Origin: Diaporthe sp. PMI_573
Taxonomy: Eukaryota; Ascomycota; Sordariomycetes; Diaporthales; Diaporthaceae
Assembly (NCBI GenBank): GCA_021399435.1
Contig: JAJTUP010000029.1
Span: forward strand, 620,001 to 684,000
Direction of reading: 5' to 3'
Length of the DNA: 64,000 bases
The position numbers and the translations under genes are program-made. Below the pieces are notes generated by a model, which was given only the letters and a program-made list of their open reading frames with translations, did no database searches and had not been told where the DNA came from. The number at the start of each line of letters is the position of its first letter. The stretch's first letter is position 1. Positions 55,825 to 64,000 of this stretch are shown one piece after another.

Positions 55825-57851
55825 GGTCTCCGTTCACCCTCACCCTCACCAACTCCAATCCTTTCTTCCTTTCTCACTTCATTCGATTGTCCATATGCAT
55901 CACCACCACCACCATCATCATCGCCCGGCTCGAAAACCGGACTACGCAACGTACATACACAACCCCCACCCCTCCACACACATCACCTACCACACTGGGA
56001 ACCGGATTCGGGTGTCAAGGTCAGGTCAGGCAGGCAAAAAAACAGGGACCCGGTGATACAGGACAGGGCATGTAAACATGGTATGGGCATACGAGGAAAT
56101 GATTTCAAGGGGCATTATGAAAGGGAAATGTGAAACGGGTTCATGAGAAGGGACGGACGGTGGCGTTGATTTGCATTTTGTTTTCTTTTTTCTCTTTGCA
56201 TAGGCGAGGCTGGGCCCGCTAAAGATACCACCACTGCGTTTCGGTCTTTTGTTTTTGTTTTTCTTATTCAGATTGGCATTTGCACCCACATCAGAGGAGG
56301 AAGGCATCGTCCTCCGCCCCAACCCCAGAGAAATATGAGATAAGAGGCCCGATGTGGTCTTCTTTTCTCGCATTACATGCATGCATCGTGGGCGTTTTGT
56401 TGTATTTAGGTAGATGGGATTAGTGATACCAATTTCATTCCAGCCCTCTGTGTTGAGGGGATTCAAATTTTGGACTTCTGGTGTCTTCGTATTGTGTGAT
56501 GTTCATTCGTAATACTGTCCGTCAAATTTGAGTGGTGAGCCTGACAGCGGCTGAGTAGACCTAGGTGACCCCGGGTGTTCATGATACTTACTGGCTGGCT
56601 ATGCCACTTGTTACTTCGTGCCATGTTTCAAGGTCACTGTGAGCATGGGCAATGTAGTTTGCCATGGAGGAAATCAGTGTAAAGCAACTTGGTCAATTTT
56701 GCATCAAAACTTTTCTAGTGGAGGAGCTATGGTGTGTTTGGCACAGGCGCGCAGAGACGACCCCGAAAGCCTGCGACTGGCCAATATTAGTCCTTGCTTC
56801 CTCCTCCTAGATTTGCCCAGGCGAACCATCTTCGGCTGGTGGATGTGACCTGAATCTTGACTTCTCCGCTTCGGAGAATGCATGTTAGTATAAGCAGTTC
56901 TGTGCCAACACCCGGGTCCATATGCTTTTCCTTCCCCATTTCCTTTCCTCCCTTTTCCCTTGCGCCGTCCAATTTCCTCAAAGGAAACAACAGGTGCAGT
57001 TCGCCGAAGTCGACGTTTGTTGAAGAACGAGGGCTCGCCAAAAAGGGTGGCAACAAACTTGAGGGAGACGTGCTGGTCGGTCGATGTCCTTTTTCAGGAA
57101 TGATTGAGCTGGGATGAAGGATTGGATTGGGAAGAGTGAAAACTTGCTCAAAGTTGGGCAGGGACTGAAGGTGACTCTTAACTTGAAGTGGCTTGTCAAT
57201 TAGGAAGAACGAGCTTTGCTCGAGTGCCTGCTACGCGGCCACAGCACCAATACTTGCCTAGCTACCCAGGTACTTACCCAATGAACCACATGGGCAACTG
57301 CTCTACCTTCTATGGAATAATCTTCCATGGGACAACCTCGTGTGGGACAGCCTCACAACCTCCTATGGGATAACCTCCTATAGGACAGCCTCCTGTAGGA
57401 CAGCCTCACAACCTCACAACCTCACAACCTCCTATTGGATAACCTCCTATGGGACAGCCTCCTATAGGAAAACCTCACAACCTCCTATGAGGTATGTAAA
57501 GGTAACAAAGTACCTAGGTAGATGACAATCAAGCCACAGGGGCCTCCGCAGTGACATATTGCGATTTTTGAACATGTGGCGGCGATACTGTAATAATGTA
57601 GATGAAGGAAGACGGGAGGTAGGAAGGCGAACGGGAAGTAGTTGGGGACTGGACATTTCAAATGTGAAAGAGTCTCACCGTGATCAGAGGGCAACAAGTT
57701 GACAAGACATCCCACGATCTTGAAAACTGTTCCCAGAATGGGAGAGCACAAGAGCACACCAAAGTCAAACACATCCACGCACTGCTGCTCAAAGCAAACC
57801 TGGAAATAGCACATGCATTTCTCGGTAGCCCTAGCCCCAGCTCTATCTACC
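55825..57851. other. Convergent 3' flanks of the LPMO-like and Vps8 genes
   Basis: This holds the 3' UTRs and, at about 57,310-57,493, a diverged minisatellite. No gene is recognised; frames here are short or created by the repeats. Confidence 0.55.
57310..57493 (+). repeat. Diverged minisatellite (CCTCCTATGGGA / CCTCACAA units)
   Basis: A block of short interspersed units recurs about a dozen times: 'cctcctat-gga', 'taacctcctat', 'ggacagcct' and 'cctcacaa'. The order varies, and unit length is about 10-20 bases. It is non-coding. Confidence 0.85.
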
Positions 57852-60800
57852 CTACCCATCAATAGGACACCTGTACTCCCTCTCCCTCCCGTACTCATCG
57901 ACATGCCTCCTCGCGCCCGTCACCTCGTCCCGCGGCTGCAGCGCCTCCAGGCAGCTCTGATGATAAATATGCCGACACGCCAGCACGACCAGCGGCCGAT
58001 ACGCCGGCTGCGAGGCCGCGGGCCCAGCCTGCGATGACGGCTGCTGTTGCTGCTGTTGTGCGGCGCCCTCCTCGTTTTGCTGCTCATCCTCCTCAGGCGG
58101 CGACCCCTCGCCGCCACCAAGGTCCGGCGTCCTCGCCTCGAAAGACTCAGGCGTCATGGGCACAGACGAGTCCTTCCCCTTACCCCTCCCACCACCACCA
58201 CCACCACCGCCATCGAACCCCGAGGCGCCCGCCCCGCCATAATCAAACATCGTCATGCCCTCCCGCCCAACCTTCTCCCGCCCCTTCCCGCGCTCAGCCG
58301 TCCGCCCACCAAGTCCCGCAAGCCTCGCCCTCCGCCTCCCCTCCTCAGCAGCCGTCCTCTCCTCCCACGCGTCGATGATCCCACTGGAGACGGCCCCGGG
58401 CCCCCAGACGCGGACGCCGCACGCCTCGCACGTCGAGCCGCGGGGCCTCCACCCGCGCTGCCGGAGCTGCGTCGCCTGCCTGACGCTCACGAAGAGGCTG
58501 CGCTCGAGGAGCCGGTTCGACAAGCGAAGGATCGACTCCTCGTACGCGTACGCCGCGAAGATGGACTGCAGGACCGCCCGGAGGTCCGCGAGGGTCGGGG
58601 ACGAGGCCGCGGCTTTTGCGAGGAAGGCGCGCAGGATGCGCAGGAAGGCGAGGTTGTCGCCCACCGCAGAAGCGGTGGTGGACAGGACGCGGGTTGGCCC
58701 GCTCGGCTGCTGCTGGGTGGAGGGCGTGGATGTGGCGGCGAGCAGGGCTGTGAAGGTGTGTTGGACGAGGGAGCGGAGGAGCCCTACCAGTCTCTCCGTG
58801 TCTATCTCTTGTTGTCGTGTGTCGATCCCGTTGACCTGCTTGCCCTTTTCGGCATTTGAGGACGCCTGATTGGCAATGTTCTGGATCGAGGTCGATAGGC
58901 GACGGGTAATTTGGACTGTTGCATCAATGAGGCTGAGCCACAATGTCTCATCGGGTGACAGGTCATCCGTAGACGTTGACTTTTTCTTGCGTTGCCCAGC
59001 CGCCAATCTCTTTGCCGTCTTGGTCTGTCCCTGGCAGAGCCAAATTCCCACATGCGTATACTTTTGCAGGCCTTTCAGAAGATCTGCAGTTGAGGAATGG
59101 AGGTCGGCAGGGGCATCGTCCTCCTCGGTCCCAGTTAGGAGACCCTGCAGGGCAGACTCGAGCGTGTTCAACTGCTTGACAAGCCTGTCCATGGCCTCGT
59201 GTACTTGGCCCTCGCGCGCCATCAACACGACCGCTGCGTCAATGACACCGGTCTCCTCCATGGTAGGTAGAAGCTTGTCTAGCCGCAAATTGGTGGACTG
59301 TACAATCCCCACATAGTCTGAGACATGGGTCGGCTCATACCTGCACATGAGTTGCACATACTGCTCGATCAGATCTCTTTCGGCCGATGGTTTGAAGTCC
59401 TCCGAACGCTCGACAGCGGGCTCCAGGACGGCCTTGAGGTAGCTGTACTGCAACTCTGGCTCGTCGTTTGTGGATTCCAGTATGTGGCGATGTAGCCCCG
59501 GTGCGTACAGTTCGACTACCTTCGCTGCCCGTGAAGGGTCAAGGTCCACCAGGTCTCTCGAATTTTCCCTGATGACCTGGTGCACTTCTCCAATCTGGCG
59601 CTTAGAAAGCCCAGTCTGCGGACGCAGGCAGTTCGTAATGCAGTCAAATGTGGCGTCTTTGTCATCTGGATCCTCAAAGTACGTCTGCAGCAGCTTGCCG
59701 TATTGCCTGTCCAGTCTGTACTGTCTTTTCAAAATTCGATAGAACCCGGCTCTCTTGAATAGTGGCATGAGCGTGGGAAGGTCGGATGGGTTGTGTACAG
59801 ACAGAAGATATTCAGCACTCAGTTGAGCGTCATCTGCAAGATCCGCGCCTGGAAAATTGCAAAGCCCAGTCAACACCTTCGTTAGCGCTGAGCCTGGCAG
59901 CAGTAGGTACTGCGGGTATTTCGGCAGATTTCTTGCGATGAACATGTCCAGGTAAATGGTGTCCTCAGCCGCGAAGTCGGTAGGGTTCATAATCTCGATC
60001 AAGATGGAAACGATATACTGCCGATCAACCGTGAGGCCAAAGATCTGTTCTTCCGGCAGGTCTCCCCTCGCCCCTCCGTTGACTTGCTTCTCCGGAGAGT
60101 CGTTCAAGAACGAGTCCTCGAATGCCTCGTTCAGCGAGCTCAGGAAACTCGGTGCATCAAACTTCAGGATCATCCGAAGATATGGGAACGATGGCTCATC
60201 AGTCTGATTGGGTCGGGTGAGAAAACGCTTGCTGCTCCCCTTGGGCCACACTATGCTCTTTCCAGAGAAGAGAAACCAGTAGAGCTCTGCTTTCGCTTTC
60301 ATAGACCGCGCATGTTCGATCGTCTCGCCCGTGGGATAGACTCGGCTCGTCAGAATGTAAGAAAGGTATGGGAATATCTTCAAGGCGTTGACACTGGAAG
60401 CTTCCTCGTCCAAGATGTTTCCCGAAGGCTCGTCGTCCGCTTCGCGCATCAAGGGTATCAAAAGCGTCAGCAAGTCAATTAGCGGCGTAATATAGTCGTC
60501 GAGTGCCTGATTCCAGACATAAATAAGAGCGTCATAAAGGCCGTTTTGCTTGCACAGGCCCGTGACCTGGTCCAGGTCCATGGTGGTTGTTTCCATATGG
60601 CAAATCATCTCCTCGAGCCGACTCTCCAGCCCCTTGCCAACGAAGTGAGCAACCATGCCTTTCACGACTGTGGGCGGTACAGACGAGATAGTCCTCTCCA
60701 GGATGTACGATTCCATGGTTTCGAGGAAGATGCCTTCAACGCCAGCATCCTCGTAGCACTCGTACATGTCGTCAAACAAGAAATCGATGTTCCCAATGCT

Positions 60801-62956
60801 ATGACAAGCAGTAAAGCAGGTCTCGCTTAGCTCTTGCAGCTGACTGTCGTCTACAGCTTCAGGGTCCCTCTGTCGCTGGCCAAAGGCATACTTCAAGGAT
60901 GCGCTCATGAGCTCCAAGAGCTTGTCTTTGACCATGGTGTGCCGCACATCAGTGTTTTCTGGCAATCCCACCGTGAGCTTGTTTGCATCTCCCGTATAGT
61001 ACAGCGTGGCTAATTTGATAGCGCCAACATAGTCGCCATTCTCCATCAGCGCAATAAGACGATCTGCCCAGTTGGACAGTGCCCCGATAGAGATATCGTT
61101 GAAGCCCATGAGGAAAATTCGATTTTTGTACGCCTTGAAGCTCATGTAGAAGGCGTCGGCCACTACACCATGCATTGATGTGTCTTCTTCGTCAAGTTGC
61201 TCGACCAAGGTGTGAAGTTGTTTCGAAAAGAGGTCGACATGATATATGTGCCGCCCTATGAGGTCGAATGCCTCAGTCATCCGCATGCTCCGATCCTCTA
61301 GAACAATCAACCTCTGGCTGATCGTGAGGACTGTCAGCACGGACCGGCTCAGCCATTGCACGGCCACGACCGCCTCTTCACATTTCCATCTGCTCCTTGC
61401 TTTGAACTTGAGACTTGGCGGTTTGTCCTTATCCTCGCCGGGTATCTCGTCGACGTCCAACACCGTCAGGACATTAGACCAGCAGTACACGAGCTTTGCC
61501 TTGGCAGTCTGGCTGCCGGTTGCCGCATCCGCGACTTTCAGCTTCACGGCAGGGAACCAAGCCAGGCACCCCGTCATAGCACTATGAGCGGCGACCTCTT
61601 TAGGCCTCGCCGACTTGTGCTGCGTCTGGGCGATGGGCGTGGTTGACACAATGACCAGTAGATAGGGGGTCAGCATTGCAGTCAAGCCCATGGTATCTGT
61701 GGCACGCTCGATAGTCCCAAGAGGCAAAGGCGCAAAGGCAAGAACCGTACTAGGCTTCAGAACTTTGCCGGATGCAAGGGGTTTCGAGTCCGGATACCGT
61801 CCTAATATCCTGGTAGTCTTGACTGTCCGACCGAAAGATCCAGTGCCTCGCGTTGCAAGGTGTGAAAAGGCCATGCCCCTGTCGTCGGCAGACACGAGAG
61901 CAGTGTGTCTTGTACCAAGGAACCCCAGATGAGTGATGGCGACCCCTGGCATATGGCCATCCGTCGTGCGGTTCTGCGTCTGCGCGGCGTCCAGTGGAGG
62001 AATATGCAGGAAGGGGCGAGATACCCGTGAGGTGTCCCACGTGAAGATGCTCCCATCCGCATGGCCGCCGCCCAAGGTGGTATGATCTGCTGATATTGCG
62101 ACGGAGACAATCGCGCCGCACTCGACAGCCTTGGTTCCCGGCCCAATGATCATCTTCAGGTTTTGGTTGTAGTCAAACATTAATATTATGCCCTTGGAGG
62201 TCCCGAGGACTATGTGGGTCGAGACGGCAATGCATGTTGGAGATCCAAAGTTCCTTTTGCCAACTTCTGAAAACGCCGAACCGTTGAGCTTCCTCAGCTT
62301 GGTCCATCTGACAACCTCCCACGGCGGGGACGGAGTCTCGGTGTCGCCAGTGTCCAGAAGGATCTGGCTAGTCAGGGAGGCATGCCTGCTGTGACTTGAT
62401 AGGAATGCCGGGGAGGAGGGCCTGGGGGAAAGGTTGCTCGGCGTGGAGATCCGGGACTGGAAGCGGCGGTCGAAGGGTCGAAAGGACGGGGTCGGGCTCC
62501 CCATCCGGGGTCTCGAGGCGAGCGATGGGAGGACGCTGCTACTGGGAGAGGAAATACCAGAGCCCTGGAAATGTTAGCTCTTGGTTGGGGGATGTCGGAA
62601 AGAGGGACTGCGGGAGGTGTTACCTGGACTGAAGGAGAGCGATCCGGAATGGAAATCATGGAGTCGACGGGACTTCCGGCCCTCCTGGGCAGTGCGTCCA
62701 CCGAGCCATTATCGGACGTGGCCTCTATCTCTTCCTCGGCTAGTTTCTTGTATCTGTGGGCAAGACCATTCCCATCCGACAGCAGCGTTGAGTCCTGCTG
62801 TCGCTCCTCCTCTAGCAAATCGGAGATGTGGTGGTTGGCGACCTGGTCCGCTGGCGCCTGCTGCTCGTCGCCAGAATCTTGGACCGCAGGAGGGTCGGCC
62901 ATATCTGACATCTCCTCCCCAGCAGCATCTTCCCTCTCCTCTGATGATGCGCTCAT
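57852..62956 (-). CDS. Vps8, CORVET complex subunit
   Basis: Two exons inferred on the minus strand: 62624-62956 and 57852-62564 (a 59-base intron, phase 0), giving 1681 residues. Vps8 is the Rab5-binding (Vps21) subunit of CORVET, which tethers early endosomes. The N-terminal 170 residues are acidic, then Ser/Pro-rich and disordered. A WD40-type propeller follows at about 180-520 (GGGHADGSIFTWDTSRV, then GFLGTRHTALVSADDRGMAF). A long alpha-solenoid covers most of the remainder (KLATLYYTGDANKL, IFLETMESYILERTI, MFIARNLPKYPQYL). The C-terminal RING-like module starts CEACGVRVWGPG, is interrupted by a low-complexity insert of roughly 130-140 residues (Gly and Gln runs), and resumes with CRHIYHQSCLEAL, ending YRCPIDG. 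The insert splits the first Cys pair from the Cys-x-His pair, and Asp stands where a final Cys is often found. No truncation is seen. Confidence 0.94.
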
Positions 62957-63539
62957 CGGGACGGACTCGTGCTGGGCATGGCTCCGAGCTTGGCTGTGGG
63001 CACTCCAGGAAGTCCGGAGCTCGAGAGTCGCTGTGGGACGAAAAGTGCTGAGAGCGCTGAGGGACGGTCACTTGGCAAGCTGGGCGGTGGCTTCAACGAC
63101 GGAGCTCGTTTCACACAAGTCTATAAGCGTGGTCGCATGGGACCTTGGAGTTTTGCGACTAGGACAGACGGTGGCTTTTCCTTGACTGAATTGGTGTAAG
63201 TGGAACAGGCAGTCAACGTCCTCATTCCTCTGCCGTCCTCCGCCCAATTACGCACACCTTCCCAGCCCACCGAGAGCTATCTGCAGCTAGACTGGACTAC
63301 AGGCCGCAGCCCGCAGGGGTACGAGCTTGCCTCCTACCACGGGTGAGGGACCGCCGATAAGATAAGGACATCCTGGGAACACCGTCCGGGGCAATGCATG
63401 CGCTCCTGTTCCTTACATACATTCCAAGACATCACCTCACTTCTTCGCACCTCTCTCACCAACGCCCAATCCACACCTAGACATCATCACAATCTTCGAA
63501 ACGCCCGGAATACACCTCGATCGAGTGCTAACCCCCACG
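62957..63539. promoter_or_regulatory. Shared divergent promoter of vps8 and the GPALPP gene
   Basis: The 583 bases between the divergent start codons should hold both promoters. The side near the GPALPP gene is CA/CT-rich. No recognised element stands out. Confidence 0.55.
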
Positions 63540-64000
63540 ATGTCATCAATTGGGCCCCAACTACCACCACACCTCACCAAGCGGAAGCGCAGTCCCGAAG
63601 ACCGAAGCCCCGACTCTCCATCAACCAAGACCTCAAGACCCAACAACGACAACGAGATAGCCCTAGATGGCGAGGGGAGCGACTCAGACGATGGCTACGG
63701 GCAACGTGCGCCCAAGCCAACAACAGCTGGGCCACAACAAAGACCATCAATAGGACCATCGCTACCGCCCACGGCCGCGGCCAGCGGCAGCAACACAGAC
63801 GAGATCGCCTTGGGCTCCGATTCCGACGACGACGACACAGGCCCAGCACCACCACCACCAAAACCCACCGCGCAACAGCCAAGGCGTGTAATGGGCCCCG
63901 CGCCCCCACCCGCAGACCTAGCCCAACGACCCACGACCGCCCCAGACTCGAACCGGGACTCAGGGTCAGACTCAGACTCAGACGACGACTACGGCCCCGC
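63540..64000 (+). CDS. GPALPP-motif protein (DUF3752), 5' part only
   Basis: The frame opens at ATG 63,540 and is still open at the window edge after about 153 codons. It begins MSSIGPQLPPHLTKRKRSPE and repeats the family motif: GPQLPP near 5, GPSLPP near 70, and GPAPPP near 115-118. Acidic Ser/Asp stretches (GSDSDDGYG, GSDSDDDDTG, DSDSDDDYGP) sit between the motifs. This is the N-terminal pattern of GPALPP1/KIAA1704-like proteins, whose conserved DUF3752 domain lies at the C-terminus, beyond this window. Their function is poorly known; a nuclear role is often supposed from the basic KRKR and composition. Truncation here is caused by the window, not by a mutation. Confidence 0.85.
   Translation, partial: MSSIGPQLPPHLTKRKRSPEDRSPDSPSTKTSRPNNDNEIALDGEGSDSDDGYGQRAPKPTTAGPQQRPSIGPSLPPTAAASGSNTDEIALGSDSDDDDTGPAPPPPKPTAQQPRRVMGPAPPPADLAQRPTTAPDSNRDSGSDSDSDDDYGP

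Overview
This is about 64 kb of nuclear DNA from a filamentous ascomycete, most likely a Sordariomycete. Introns are short (mostly 53-65 bases) with CTAAC/CTGAC-type branch points. Intergenic DNA is moderately GC-rich with long pyrimidine tracts, and several proteins belong to Pezizomycotina families. There are no operons, CRISPR arrays, rRNA genes or confident tRNAs. Gene models were built by joining open frames across splice sites read by eye, so exon ends are inferences, though phases are consistent in every model.

Left part (1-23 kb): a conserved fungal helical protein with repeated Cys-Trp-x-Leu-Cys-type motifs (1.3-3.6 kb); a minus-strand putative nuclear protein with a homeodomain/SANT-like N-terminus (5.2-6.9 kb); a minus-strand Rrg1/Efm2-like protein methyltransferase (8.7-9.9 kb) whose second intron appears to be GC-AG; an unknown 258-residue protein (11.6-12.4 kb); a seven-exon cytochrome P450 of the ent-kaurene-oxidase-like type (13.6-15.8 kb); a small secreted coiled-coil protein (16.7-17.4 kb); a headless C-terminal fragment of a polyketide synthase that keeps only its acyl carrier domain (about 19.6-20.1 kb); and an APH-type phosphotransferase (22.2-23.0 kb). 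P450, secreted protein, PKS remnant and kinase-like gene lie in sparse accessory DNA that may be an eroded secondary-metabolism locus.

Middle (23-33.7 kb): a 10.7 kb stretch with no recognisable gene. It is not AT-rich, and it holds a hexanucleotide satellite, a G-quadruplex-like run, short tandem repeats and repeated ACTGTAC-type words.

Right part (33.7-64 kb): mostly core eukaryotic genes. These are RNA polymerase II elongation factor ELL, a five-exon LC8 dynein light chain whose exons are too short to show up as long open frames, the rRNA-processing protein Mrd1 with five RRMs, a very large TEA/ATTS-domain transcription factor with an unusual insertion inside its DNA-binding domain, an Ayr1-like short-chain dehydrogenase, a secreted protein with LPMO-like features, the CORVET subunit Vps8, and the 5' part of a GPALPP/DUF3752 protein that runs off the window. 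LC8/Mrd1 and Vps8/GPALPP are divergent pairs sharing short intergenic regions. The TEA gene and the LPMO-like gene have unusually long intergenic leaders.
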